Shown here piece by piece: positions 1 to 10,870 of a stretch of DNA of 64,000 bases. Position numbers and translations under genes: made by a program. Where the stretch lies: the NCBI GenBank assembly GCA_025267735.1, contig CM046300.1, forward strand, positions 35,039,322 to 35,103,321. The letters are read 5' to 3'. The DNA is from Mactra quadrangularis. Lineage: Eukaryota; Mollusca; Bivalvia; Venerida; Mactridae. How positions within the stretch are numbered: the first letter of the stretch is position 1; the number at the start of each line of letters is the position of its first letter. The notes under the pieces are model-generated. The model was given only the letters and a program-made list of their open reading frames with translations, did not search any database and had not been told where the DNA came from.

Positions 1-208
1 GTACCCCACCCTGGGAGGTTATACCCTTCCATGAAAATTTGACCATAATGTCAATTTTTCTCCATTTATAAGATATATGGAGAGGTGTCCGCCTTGTAGA
101 AGGATAGATGAGTACTGGTTGTAGACAAGGATCCATGGAAGCTAGGTTAGGTGCGCTGGACGCCGTAAAATAACCTGTTGACACGGCGTTAAACCCAGTA
201 TAAAAATT
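1..208 (+). mobile_element. tRNA-derived SINE, family A, 5'-truncated by the window edge
   Basis: The body matches the other family A copies at 18126, 48860 and 52441: a stretch after the tRNA-like head (GGAGGTTATACCCTTCC), an AATGTCAATTTTTC block, and GTGCGCTGGACGCCGTAAAA. It ends in the tail GACACGGCGTTAAACCCA followed by A-rich DNA. The tRNA head with the pol III promoter boxes lies upstream of the window. SINEs of this type are non-coding and depend on a LINE for retrotransposition. Confidence 0.8.
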
Positions 209-357
209 ATGAATGAGAATGGCATCAAATCGATTTGGTGAGCTCTGTCATATCGAAAGCTTAGTTGATCTTTTTTTACTATTTCTTTTGGAGACTTTCT
301 TTTTAAGGATGTTACTATACATAGACAAAATGTACTTTTATTTATATGGTGCGACGG

Positions 358-630
358 TTTGTTATTTAGGGTCATCACGACATTTCTATTATGAACTGCG
401 GTTTAAAGTCTGCTTCCATATACATGTTCAGCCGACTTTACAATCGTGTACGATAACTCCTGATCATTGAAATCACCCTCAGGCAGGCGATCCATCACAG
501 TACCCATTTACACCTGTGTGGAATGGTACACTTGTAGGTAAATTTCTTGCTCAAGGAAATTAGTGCCCCTAGTGGGAATCGAACCCAGGACCGAGAGTAA
601 GCGTACGTCCTACCACTGGACCATTGCTCA
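358..630 (-). mobile_element. tRNA-derived SINE, family B
   Basis: Read on the minus strand, it starts with a tRNA-like head: GTCCAGTGGTAGGACG as A box and GGTTCGATTCCCACTAGG as B box. The body (TTTCCTTGAGCAAGAAAT, GGATCGCCTGCCTGA, GGAGTTATCGTACA, GTAAAGTCGGCT) matches the copy at 35621 almost throughout and the diverged copy at 45928 mainly in the head and the GAGCAAGAAAT block. The 3' end is uncertain; this copy ends with a GTCGTGATGACCCTAAATAA-like tail rather than the ACGGCGTTAAA tail of families A and C. Confidence 0.75.
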
Positions 631-1032
631 GATGACCTTCCCATACTTGCTTTCTACGAGTGTTTTACGTCTTGCATGTAGTAGTGTTAATGACTTATTT
701 CAATGTTTGACCATTTATGCTAAATAGTATAATTGCTAAGCTGGACTCCCTGCAAGAATTCTTTGTCTGGGAATGTTTGGTATTTTGGTACAAGCTACTT
801 AGGAAATTTTTCAGTAATATCGTAACAATCAGTTGGTCTACTATATTATTATAATATTGGTCTATTTGTTTCCTTGAGATGATTGACATTTCAGACTAAC
901 TAAAATGTATGACCATATATGCTAAATGGTATAATTGTCAAGTTATAGATCCCGCAGAAATTCTTTGTATGTGTACTTGTTGATTGATTTTTTTCTATAA
1001 CCTATATACGTTGAAGCAGTTAGTTTTAAAAG
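631..1032. repeat. AT-rich stretch with a diverged 59-bp direct repeat
   Basis: Positions 708-766 and 910-968 are imperfect copies of each other, both starting TGACCAT(T/A)TATGCTAAAT and ending ATTCTTTGT, about 200 bp apart. Nothing else is recognisable in the interval. It may be a local duplication or two fragments of a dispersed element. Confidence 0.6.
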
Positions 1033-1556
1033 GAATATGACTGTGCCAAAAGTATGGAACCAAGTTTAGTCTTTAAAACAGTATTAAGAACGAAAGAAAT
1101 CACTTACTAATAATATTTGTCACTTATAACAATCAACTGAACGAATTAAAACATGTGGCATACACATTGTTGAAAACGAAAGTAGGATACTGAGGGAATC
1201 ACCAAGCTATTTATAGATTTGTTATATATCGTACTTGCTGAAATTAAACATTTTCATTGGTCGCTTCTTGTCTTTTCAACATTCTTAGGCGTTTAGGATA
1301 TCTTTTTAATAGAATTATACTAATGTTGCACAATAACAAGCTCTAGTATATTCTCATCAGTAAATGCATATTTTAACACTAATCTATTTTTAGCTAACCT
1401 TACCCACGTGGGTCTAGTAAGGAAACACCCTAAATATTACGAGAAAATAAAGAAATATTTTGTCAAGTAATATAACAGTGTGTCTGTTGCATTCATAGTT
1501 GTAAAAAAATATAATTCAAAATCAGGTAATGTGAAGTTGAACTTTGGCCTGTATAT
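1033..1556 (+). mobile_element. 0.5 kb MITE, family ATACAGGCAAA, copy 1
   Basis: This stretch is colinear over about 520 bp with 14389-14916; shared blocks include GACTGTGCCAAAAGTAT, CTATTTATAGATTTGTTATA and AACAGTGTGTCTGTTGCATT. The right terminus reads GCCTGTATATTC. The left terminus has lost the matching ACAGGCAA segment (AAGGAATATGACTG here), so this copy is damaged at its left inverted repeat. It has no coding capacity, and its superfamily cannot be set without a clear target-site duplication. Confidence 0.8.
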
Positions 1557-2512
1557 TCTTTTAATGGTAATCATGACAAGAAAAAATAAATAAAGTATTA
1601 CATATTATTTTGTCAGCGTTTGACATGACCGTTTTTTATGGTATACGTGAAAACCGACTAAAACTATTTAAAAAATGCAAGTCATAAATCAAAGAGATTT
1701 TTTTGACGTTTTATATATATTCATCAAACATGACTACAGTATTTTAGCCATGCAATTTGTCTTCATAACCAGTAAATCACTACTAACAACGCCATGAAAA
1801 GCTATCTTTTACATCAGCAAAAATAAACTAAGTACGAAGGCCAATGCAATGTGGAAAATTCAAGTAATTAATTAGTGTTAAGTATTGTTTGTTTGATGAA
1901 CCTTTTCTGGCTAGTGCAAACGTATATTTTGAACTGACAGGGTATTGCCCCGAGGACCCTGGTTGTGTGATAAGATTCTCAATCAAGACAAAATAAATTA
2001 TATCAATGAGAACTTTTAGTTTTTATTATTGAATGACGTTGACGCTAAAATCCTTATAAAATGAATTACAGACAGATTTTTTTAAACAGAAAGAATACGC
2101 ATGTAAAAAGAATAGACAGCTGATTAATCAGTTAAGTTTTTTTTTTACAAATCATGTTTATAAAGCAGAATTTTTCGTTAAAATCAAAATGAGTAAAAAT
2201 ATGCGATTTAAAACCTCATAATCAGGGGTGTGCAATTCCAAGTTTTTTTCCACTTGTCCATGAACCATGGCACTTGTCCAGAGGTTCAAAATTAAAAAAA
2301 GTACAGTGAACTTTGATACGAAATGCATAATGTATAAGTAATAAAGCAAAATTAAATGAATAATTCAACGCTGTATTTAATAAGACATTTACATTATTTA
2401 GTATTGCTATGTTAGTGTATTTTATGATAACTTTACCATTATGGGCAAATGAGGTTTCAAAATGAATTTCTGCTTTAAAGCAACCTACATTTTTATGACA
2501 AAAGATCAATCA
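1557..2512. other. No recognisable feature
   Basis: AT-rich DNA with short homopolymer runs. The open frames present are short and overlap on the same strand in different frames, with no recognisable motif. No repeat shared with the rest of the window was seen. Confidence 0.5.
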
Positions 2513-2985
2513 AAGTATTAAAATACAGACAGACTTTCGTGCACATTGAAACCTAACAAATCCTCACTGGATCCCCTGTACACTTTGCATACAAATTCTA
2601 TAGGTTCATTAGTGTAGTTTAATATGATAAATATGGAACAATACTTTAAGCTATACAATGAATGACCGCAGTATCATAACATTAAAGAGCAACAGACACT
2701 ATCGATATATCAATCATTTTATGGCTCTTACTTAAACTTTTCGACATGGAATGTAAACCCTTTCCACACGCTTATTAGTATAAGTTAACACCTGTCACAG
2801 ATCAGAGAAACATTGACGAGACAGATGACGGAACTACGTTCATCGCATAGAAATTGACTGCGTAGTAAATAATAGACACATGTATCACTCAACAAGTTGA
2901 ACTGGTCAGGCATCTTCGTCGATAGTTTTCGATGTCAGTGTGGTATAACTTAAGCCATTCGGCGAAATCGTCGTAAGTCTAAAAT
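2513..2985. repeat. Dispersed 0.45 kb repeat, copy 1
   Basis: This is colinear with 40115-40535. Shared blocks are CAGACTTTCGTGC, ACACGCTTATT, GTTAACACCTGTCA, CTGCGTAGTAAAT, TTGGTCAGGCAT (ctGGTCAGGCAT here), GTGGTATAACTTAAGC and TTCGGCGAAATCGTCG. The two copies are diverged by substitutions and indels. On the minus strand both copies carry ATGCCTGACCA in a short open stretch, but the reading frame is not conserved between them, so a repeat is a better reading than a duplicated exon. The class is unknown. Confidence 0.75.
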
Positions 2986-3350
2986 TTATAACAATCTCCC
3001 TATTTGCTTTTTGACTGTGTGATAGGTCTGTGCTGTTTCTGTTCCTGATCAAACACCCCGCAGCGGTTATTTTTTCTTTATTAAATCAATAACCACTGCC
3101 ACCACAAGTAAATTCGTCCCTCAGAGAACCAAATATTTTTTTCATCTTTTCTGTTACATTTCAATATTTTCTACAAATTAAGTCTCCTTGTAGTAAACTA
3201 TGATGTTCAAAGTACATAGATAAAAATAGTTTTAATTAATAATTTGTAAACATAACAAAACGTGACATAAGCACTGTGAGAAGTTTGGTTCCTGATATGT
3301 TTGCTACCCCTTTTAATATATCCGTCCGATGATTTGCCATGATCTAAATA

Positions 3351-3484
3351 CCACATCCTACAGAGGGTGATAGAACGGAATGTTCACCCGAGACAAGTAA
3401 TGTCAACCGAGGCTTTATTTAGCCGAGCTTGACATAACTTGTCTCGGACGAACATTCCGTTCTATCACCCTCTGTAGGATGTGG
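3351..3484. mobile_element. Hairpin MITE, 62-bp arms
   Basis: Arms 3351-3412 and 3423-3484 are near-perfect inverted repeats starting CCACATCCTACAGAGGGTGA, with a 10-base loop. Only a handful of mismatches separate them. The inner part of each arm carries a CCGAGG motif shared with the next hairpin at 3795. Such whole-element palindromes are typical of molluscan MITEs. No protein is encoded. Confidence 0.85.
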
Positions 3485-3794
3485 TGTTTATTTTATTACA
3501 CCGATCGACAAGAAAAATAAGATTTTTTTACAATCAAGTAGGCACAAACCGTTTTCATTTGCATTTGTTTTATTTGCTTCTGAACTTGAAGACATTTTAC
3601 ACCGTTAAGTTTGTTGTTTCGTAATAAGCAAGCGTCTGCACAAGGGAGGCAACTCAAATTGAATGGCTAAAAACTCGAGTCCGGGTATTACCAAACTCCA
3701 ACACAGTAGTCTCCTATCGATATATATTAAGCGGACCGATAGGTAATGTCAAAAGGGTGACATTATATAAATAACACATGGCAGTGAGGGTGAC

Positions 3795-3881
3795 AGTACA
3801 GATTATCAAACCGAGGAAAATAATAACAACCGAGGGGCTAGCCGAGGTTGATATTATTTTCCAAGGGTTGATAATCTGTAC
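3795..3881. mobile_element. Hairpin MITE, 40-bp arms
   Basis: Arms 3795-3835 and 3842-3881 pair through AGTACAGATTATCAA, a GGAAAATAATA block and a CCGAGG inner end, around a short GGCTAG-like centre. It lies 310 bp from the hairpin at 3351 and shares the CCGAGG inner motif, so the two may be relatives. Confidence 0.8.
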
Positions 3882-4364
3882 TATAACGTTGGTCTGATAA
3901 TCATTGGGCAGCCAGCTCCGCGTTGGTTCGATTTCCATCCGAAACCTACCTCGTTGTTTTCTTGAACAAGAAACTTTATCCTCCTAGCCCAGTACTGCGG
4001 GACTAGGAAACGGACTCAAAAGAGATAAATCTAAGTTGTAAGAACTTGTTGCGCAATCGAGCTAAAATAAGTAAGTATACCATTGTTTAGTTATCGCCAT
4101 TTCTGATGCAAGTGGTTTTACGTCTGGCACATGACAATACAAAATGACGTCACAAAATATGGGATAGTGCGGAGAGACGCTGAGAGACTGATTATAAAAC
4201 AATATCATTTGTTAATTAAATGTCGCACTTATGAACGGAGGATTTCCAAACAATGCTGTGACAATATTGATTGACGTCATCGGTCAACATTTTGTGTTGT
4301 TGAACGTCATTGTTGTGGCGTCAATTCACATAGTCATGATACATTCCTAAATTGCACCAAAAAA

Positions 4365-4510
4365 TGGTTGCTACGAAACTCAAATCGGTTGCTACAGACG
4401 GTATAGATGATGCTTTGGACCTTAGGGCGACTGGCAAAGGGTGTGAGAGTGGTTGCTTAGGAAATGATAATGGTTGCTTTGGGATTAATAGTGTTTGCTT
4501 TAAAGTAATA
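4365..4510 (+). repeat. Array of about 21-bp subrepeats (A-type), FB2 family
   Basis: Six or seven degenerate units of about 21 bp each begin with GGTTGCT (GGTTGCTACGAAACTC, GGTTGCTACAGACGG, GGTTGCTTAGGAAATG, GGTTGCTTTGGGATT). The same type of array occurs at 39560-39735. It leads directly into the left arm of the inverted-repeat element FB2. The open frame that crosses it is a consequence of a unit length divisible by three. Confidence 0.75.
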
Positions 4511-5822
4511 TTTGTCCTATATTATATTTGTATGTCGTTTAGGCTCGATACTACATGCATATCTTCCTACTAAGGGCGACATTTGGCGTCAAGGTTGTAA
4601 CATATAGCGTTAGTCGATTTTGTGCGACGTTTATCGTCAGCTTTGCGACATTTAACATCAGGGCGATTGCGACGTTTATCGGCGGGTGCGGCATTTAGCG
4701 TAAGTGTTGCGAAGTTTAACGTCAATTGCGACGTTTAGCGGCGTTGCGACGTTTAGCGGCGCTACAGACGACAGTAAGATGAGACGATCAAGACCACAAA
4801 TAATACTCACATTTATATTAATTTAAAACTTTACATACATCTGTCATAAAATTTGTCCATGTTGATTTCCGTACTTTTATTGTCATATTGACCAATGAAT
4901 TACATCATGTTAAGGTACAAAGGATTTATGCAAATGTGCTGTAAAATTTTAGTGTGATATCTTGCTATGTAGTTAATAATATTCTATTGATATAACTTTA
5001 ATTAAAGCATTGTTTACGTAAACAACCTGATTATTTTCATCTTCTCTTCGGCGAGGTCATGCGTCATGTAACACGACCTTTGATTGAGTAATAAAGTTCA
5101 TACGTGATGTAACACGATTCTTGATTAGTTGATAAACTCTAATTTTATGATATTATTGCCTCGATTTATACATGTATAGGAATGGTTCTAAGCAAAATAA
5201 AAGTGACTATTTTTAACTGTAGACATATATGTGACAAATTTATTACCAGTTTTGTTTTGTGCTCAGAGACGGTTCATTGTAACCAGTTGAGGGTTGGATC
5301 AAGTTAACAATTTGTGCATTCGGAACAACCTCAGCGATCATCTACGAAGATTTACCTCGGAAATCAGACGTAGAAGGGATACAACCAGGTTATAAGGTTC
5401 GGCGATTAACTCGCTGGCATTTTATGACAGATGTATGTAAAGTAAATTTTAAATTAATATAATGTGAGTATTATTTGTAGTCTTGATCGTCTCATCTTAC
5501 TGTCGTCTGTAGCGCCGCTAAACGTCGCAACGCCGCTAAATGTCGCAACTGACGTTAAACTTCGCAACTGACGTTAAACTTCGCAACACTTACGCTAAAT
5601 GTCGCAACCGCTGATAAACGTCGCAATCGCCCTGATGTTAAATGTCGCAACGCTGACGCTAAACGTCGCACAAAATCGACTAACGCTATATGTCACAACA
5701 TTGACGCCAAATGTCGTCCTTAGTAGAAACATATGCATGTAGTATCGAGTCTAAACGACATACAAATATAATATAGGACAAATATTACTTTAAAGCAAAC
5801 ACTCATAATCTCAAAGCAACCC
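4473..5822. mobile_element. Foldback-type inverted-repeat element FB2
   Basis: Arms of about 390 bp (about 4473-4860 and 5425-5822) are inverted copies around a spacer of about 565 bp. From outside in, each arm has an A-type unit (GGTTGCTTTG), a unique block (TTTAAAGTAATATTTGTCC, then GTTTAGGCTCGATACTA), an array of about 18-bp B-type subrepeats (GCGACGTTTAGCG, 4580-4765 and 5505-5725), and a GAGACGATCAAGAC block. The spacer includes a CATTCGGAACAACCTC MITE-like end. No transposase frame is present and no target-site duplication could be fixed. Pieces of the same family recur at 16.9, 34.2, 39.3-39.8, 41.2, 43.5 and 46.4 kb. Confidence 0.8.
5316..5426 (+). mobile_element. End fragment of the CATTCGGAAC MITE family
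   Basis: CATTCGGAACAACCTCAGCG followed by ATCTACGAAGAT, ATACAACCAGGTTATAAGG and TTCGGCGATTAACTCGCTGG is colinear with 37689-37790 and with the minus strand of 32679-32575. Only one terminus is present. It sits in the spacer of the FB2 element. Confidence 0.75.
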
Positions 5823-5830
5823 TTGAGTGT

Positions 5831-6068
5831 ACTTCACAAAGTTGAATTAGTGAAGTTGAAATCGTGAATTCATGAAGTTGAAATCGTGAATTCATGAAGT
5901 TGAAATTGTGAATTCATGAAGTTGAAATCGTAAATTCATAAAGTTGAAATCGTGAATTCATGAAGCTGAAATCGTAAATTCGTGAATTACGTATGTTGAA
6001 AACGTGAATTCACGAAGTTAAAAATGTGAATTCTTGAAGATGAAGTCGAGAAATCATGAAGTTGAAAT
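5831..6068 (+). repeat. 22-bp tandem array
   Basis: About ten units of a 22-bp motif, GAAGTTGAAATCGTGAATTC plus two bases, run from here and degenerate toward the right. Each good unit carries the palindrome TGAATTCA. The array starts within 10 bp of the right end of FB2. Confidence 0.85.
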
Positions 6069-6679
6069 GGCACTACCGGTCTTTCGTAGTGGAAAGAAAA
6101 AATACCTTCTTTCTCTGTTAGCTGAGGCGGGTTTGGATTTAGTTTGATTTGAATTATGTCTTCATATGTTGTTGACAGTTTATTTCCATCTATAAAAACT
6201 CTCCTAATATTTCTGCTTCGTCAAGATACAATGTACATTCATAACAACTGGCTCATTAATGCAAAACCGTTAAGCGAAGTCTACTCAACCCGAATTTTGA
6301 TTGACAGAGTGTTAAGAAAATAACAACATTTTTATTTGATCCAGAACCGCTATTGAAATTTGATTAAGACAAAATATGCAAAACATGACACGCCTCCATC
6401 AATGTGTAACATCCGCCTACAACCTAATTACAAATTCTTATTCATTATGTCACCATTTTGTAGTTTTATTTTAATTTTACTGATTTATGTCACATTTATT
6501 AACTATGAGTTTTATCAAAGAAGTCATAAACCGTCTCCGCTAATTAATTTAAACAGTTTTCATCAAGTGGGTGATTTTTAGTTAAAACGTCATACAATTT
6601 TAAAGATACCATATAGTTTAAAGAGCTGTAAATCTTTTAATTCATGTCAGATTTCAATGAAACTACGTGAGGCATAACA
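6069..6679. other. No recognisable feature; left flank of FB1
   Basis: AT-rich DNA without a convincing frame or repeat. It ends at the 9-bp target-site copy TAAAAGTGT at 6680-6688. Confidence 0.5.
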
Positions 6680-6688
6680 TAAAAGTGT
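6680..6688. other. Left target-site duplication of FB1
   Basis: TAAAAGTGT here is identical to 13009-13017. The element terminus AGGTCTGTGAAGTTAGC follows immediately on the right. Confidence 0.85.
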
Positions 6689-7079
6689 AGGTCTGTGAAG
6701 TTAGCGATCTATTGTCTATTCTCTATTCAAAAGTCTATTCGCTCAATGGACAGCTATGTATTGAGAAATCTATTCATGCAGAAATCTATTCGCATTTACT
6801 GTATACATTGATATAGGAAAGTTCAAATATCTGTACAAAAATCTGTACACAAAATGCCGAAAAGACAGCTGTCTATTCGGAAATCTATTCAGAAGTCTAT
6901 TCGAAAAAAGGTCAGTATTGCAATCAAACATATTTAAAAGTCTTTTCATAGAATACATAAATAGACAAATGTCCATTCAAAAGTCTATTCCGAAGTCTAT
7001 TCGAAAAAACCAGTAATGCAATCAAACAGATTTAAAAGTCTTTTCGTGGAATACGCAAAGAGACAAATGTCCTTTCAAA

Positions 7080-10000
7080 AGTCTATTCAGAAGTTTATTC
7101 GCAAAAACATAGTAATGAAATCTTAATGATCAAGATGTCTATTCCCAAAAATCCAGGGACAAATGTCCATTCAAATGTCTTTTCGGATATCTATTCGCAA
7201 AATCATATATGTGCCTTAAGACTGTGTCTGAAGTCCATTCAAATGTCTATTCAAAAGACTATTTGCAATATCTGGTGAATGCATTCGGAATGAGTCAGAA
7301 TTCTATTATAGATTTTCAAATAGACAGCTGTCCATTCAAAAGTCTATTCAGAAGTCTATTCGCAAAATCATATATATGCATAAAGAATTTGTCTGTAGTC
7401 TATTTTAAAGTTGCAAATAGACAGATGTCCATTTAAATGTCTATTCAGAAGTCTATTCGCAAAATCTGGTGAATGCGTCCAGAATGGGTCAGAAGTCTAT
7501 TATAGAGTTCGAATAGAGAGCTGTCCATTCAAAAGTCTATTCAGAAATCTATTCGCAAAATTTGGTGAATGCGTTCGGAATGAGTCAGAACTAACAAACA
7601 GTAGCAAATACACAGCTGTCCATTCAAATGTCTATTCAGAAGTCTATTCGCAACATCATATGCAAATACGCATTTAGAATGTGTCTGACGTCTATTTTAA
7701 AGTAGCGAATAGAAAGATGTCCATTCAAAGTCTATTCAAAAGTCTATTCGAAAAAATCGGTAAATGCGTTCAGAAAGAGGCAGAAGTCTATTATAGAGTT
7801 TCGAATAGAGAGCTGTCCATTCAAAAGTCTATTCAGAAGTTTATTCGCAAAATCATATATATGCATTAAGAATGTGTCTGTAGTCTATTGTAAAGTTGCA
7901 AATAGACAGATGTCCATTCAAATGTCTATTCAGAAGTCTATTCGCAAAATCATGTATATGCCTGCAGAATGAGTCTGATATCGTTTATAGCGTTTCGAAT
8001 AGAGAGCTGTCCATTCAAAAGTCTATTTAGAAGTCTATTCGCAAAATTATTAAGAATGTGTCTGAAGTGTATTATAAAGTTGCGAATAGACAAATGTCCA
8101 TTCAAATGTCTATTCAGAAGTCTATTCAGAAGTATATTCGCAAAATCATGTATATGCAATCAGAATTAGTCAGAAGTCTTTTATAGAGTTTCGAATAGAG
8201 AGCTGTCCATTCAAATGTCTATTCAGAAGTCTATTCGAAAAATAATGTATTTGCATTGAGATTGTGTCTGAAGTCTATCATGAAGTTGCAAATAAAAAGA
8301 TGTCCATTCAAATGTCCATTCAGAAGTCTATTCGCAAAATTATGTATATGCATTCAGATTGAGTCAGAAGTCTTTTATAGAGTTTCGAATAGAAAGCTGC
8401 CCATTCAAAAGTCTATTCAGAAGTCTATTCGCAAAACCTGGTAAATGCGTTCAGAATGAGTCAGAAGTCTTTTATAGAGTTACGAATAGAGAGCTGTCCA
8501 TTCAAAAGTCTATTCAGAAGTCTATTCGCAAAATCATATATATGCATTAAGAATGTGACTGAAGTGTATTATAAAGTTGCGAATAGACAAATGTCCATTC
8601 AAATGTCTATTCAGAAGTCTATTCAGAAGTCTATTCGCAAAATCATGTATATGCATTCAGAATTAGTCAGAAGTCTTTTATAGAGTTTCGAATAGAGAGC
8701 TGTCCATTCAAATGTCTATTCAGAAGTCTATTCGAAAAATAATATATTTGCATTGAGAATGTGTCTGAAGTCTATCATGAAGTTGCAAATAAAAAGATGT
8801 CCATTCAAATGTCCATTCAGAAGTCTATTCGCAAAATTAAGTATATGCATTCAGATTGAGTCAGAAGTCTTTTATAGAGTTTCGAATAGAAAGCTGCCCA
8901 TTCAAAAGTCTATTCAGAAGTCTATTCGCAAAACCTGGTAAATGCGTTCAGAATGAGTCAGAAGTCTTTTATAGAGTTACGAATAGAGAGCTGTCCATTC
9001 AAAAGTCTATTCAGAAGTCTATTCGCAAAATTATATATATGCATTAAGCATGTGACTGAAGTCTATTATAAAGTTGCAAATAGAGAGCTGTCCATTCAAA
9101 TGTCTATTCAGAAGTCTATTCGCAAAATCATATATATGCATTAAGAATGTGACTGAAGTCTATGATAAAGTTGCGAATAGACAGATGTCTATTCAAATGT
9201 CTATTCAGTAGACTATTCGCAAAATCATGTATATACCTTCAGAATGAGACTAAAGCCTATTATAGAGTTTCGAATAGAGAGCTGTCCATTCAAAAGTCTA
9301 TTCAGAAGTCTATTCGCAAAATAATATATATGCATTATAAATGAGTCAGAAGTCTATTATAAAGTTGCAAATAGACAGATGTCCATTCAAATGTCTATTC
9401 AGAAGTCTATTCGCAAAATCATATATATGCATTCAGAATGTGACTGAAGTCTCTTATAAAGTTGTGAATAGAGAGCTGTCCATTCAAATGTCTATTCAGA
9501 AGTCTATTCGCAAAATTATATATATGCCTTAAGAATGAGACTGAAGTCTATAATAAAGTTGCGAATAGACAGATGTCCATTCAAATGTCTATTCAGAAGT
9601 CTATTCGCAAAATCATATATATGCATTAAGAATGTGACTGAAGTCTATGATAAAGTTGCGAATAGACAGATGTCTATTCAAATGTCTATTCAGAAGTCTA
9701 TTCGCAAAATCATGTATATACCTTCAGAATGAGTCTAAAGCCTATTATAGAGTTTCGAATAGAGAGCTGTCCATTCAAAAGTCTATTCAGAAGTCTATTC
9801 GCAAAATCATATATATGCATTCAAAATGAGTCAGAAGTCTATTATAAAGTTGCAAATAGACAGATGTCCATTCAAATGTCTATTCAGAAGTCTATTCGCA
9901 AAATCATATATATGCATTCAGAATGTGACTGAAGTCTATGATAAAGTTGCGAATAGAGAGCTGTCCATTCAAATGTCTATTCAGAAGTCTATTCGCAAAA

Positions 10001-10345
10001 TCATATATATGCCTTAAGAATGTGACTGAAGTCTATTATAAAGTTGCGAATAGACAGATGTCCATTCAAATGTCTATTCAAAAGTCTTTTCGTAAAATCT
10101 TGTATTTGCATTCAGAATGAGTCTGAAGTCTATTATAAAGTTGCGAATAGAGAGCTGTCCATACAAATGTCTTTTCGGAAGTCTATTCGCAAAATTATAT
10201 ATATGCAGTTAGAATATTTCAGAATGTGTCTGAAGTATATTAAAAAGTTGCGAATAGAGAGCTGTCCATTCAAATGTCTATTCCGAAGTCGATTTGCAAA
10301 ATCTTTTATATGCATAAAGAATGTGTCACAAGTCAAAGATAGGGT
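7080..10345 (+). repeat. 97-bp tandem array, left arm of FB1
   Basis: There are about 33 units. Each contains a 12-bp sub-period (TCCATTCAAAAG, TCTATTCAGAAG, TCTATTCGCAAA), then AATCATATATATGCATT, AGAATGTGACTGAAG and TATTATAAAGTTGCGAATAG. Neighbouring copies are spaced 97 bp (for example 8359/8456, 8856/8953, 9729/9826). A larger period is also present: 8256-8752 is repeated with few changes at 8753-9249 (offset 497), and 9162 recurs at 9647 (offset 485, five units). Decayed units continue to about 10575. Open frames rich in SIQKSIRK or PFKSLFRSLFAK are produced by the 12-bp sub-period and change frame each unit. Confidence 0.9.
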
Positions 10346-10732
10346 TAGGAATAGACTGCTGTCCTATTTGCAAACAGTAGTTCGCATTCAGAATGTAGCA
10401 GAAGTTTCTTTTTGAAAAGTGATAAATAAACATATTCAAATTATTTGTTAGAAGTCCTTTAACAAAATCATTCATATGCATTTTTAATGTGTCAGAATTA
10501 TTTGCTGGGTTTGTGAATAGACATGCTTTTTGAAGAAGGTCTACTTTTTTCTATTCAAAGCAAGATTTCTATTTTTCTCCTGGTAGTAAGTCTTCTCTCG
10601 GCAGCTGAATTACTTCTTTTTTGGTAATCAGGTCTTACGGACTTTTAAAAACAACTATTGGCATGAGATTAATACTTCTAATTGGTTTTTGTCTACCCTT
10701 TTCATTTCGGTTACAAGATGAATACATTATAT

Positions 10733-10804
10733 CATTCGGAACGACCTCGGCGATCATCTACGAATTTGTATTTGCGTGGAAAATCGCCGAGGTAGTTCCG
10801 AATG
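10733..10804. mobile_element. 72-bp hairpin MITE, CATTCGGAAC family, nested in FB1
   Basis: Inverted termini CATTCGGAACGACCTCGGCG and its near-perfect complement lie at the two ends, with about 26 bases between the arms. Flanks are ACATTATAT at 10724-10732 and 10805-10813, an apparent 9-bp target-site duplication. The right one merges into a TA run, so part of that match could be coincidence. Confidence 0.75.
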
Positions 10805-10806
10805 AC

Positions 10807-10808
<2 letters not shown>

Positions 10809-10868
<60 letters not shown>
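10809..10868. repeat. TA microsatellite
   Basis: About 30 TA dinucleotides in a row, immediately right of the 72-bp hairpin MITE. An open frame coding alternating Tyr-Ile crosses it and is not a gene. Confidence 0.95.

Positions 10869-10870
<2 letters not shown>

Noticed and set aside
7209..10415. More than a dozen 60-120 aa open frames with SIQKSIRK or PFKSLFRSLFAK repeats, looking like a repeat-protein gene family
   Set aside because: They follow the 12-bp and 97-bp tandem units; 97 is not a multiple of three, so each frame ends after about two units. They occur in both arms of the inverted repeat.
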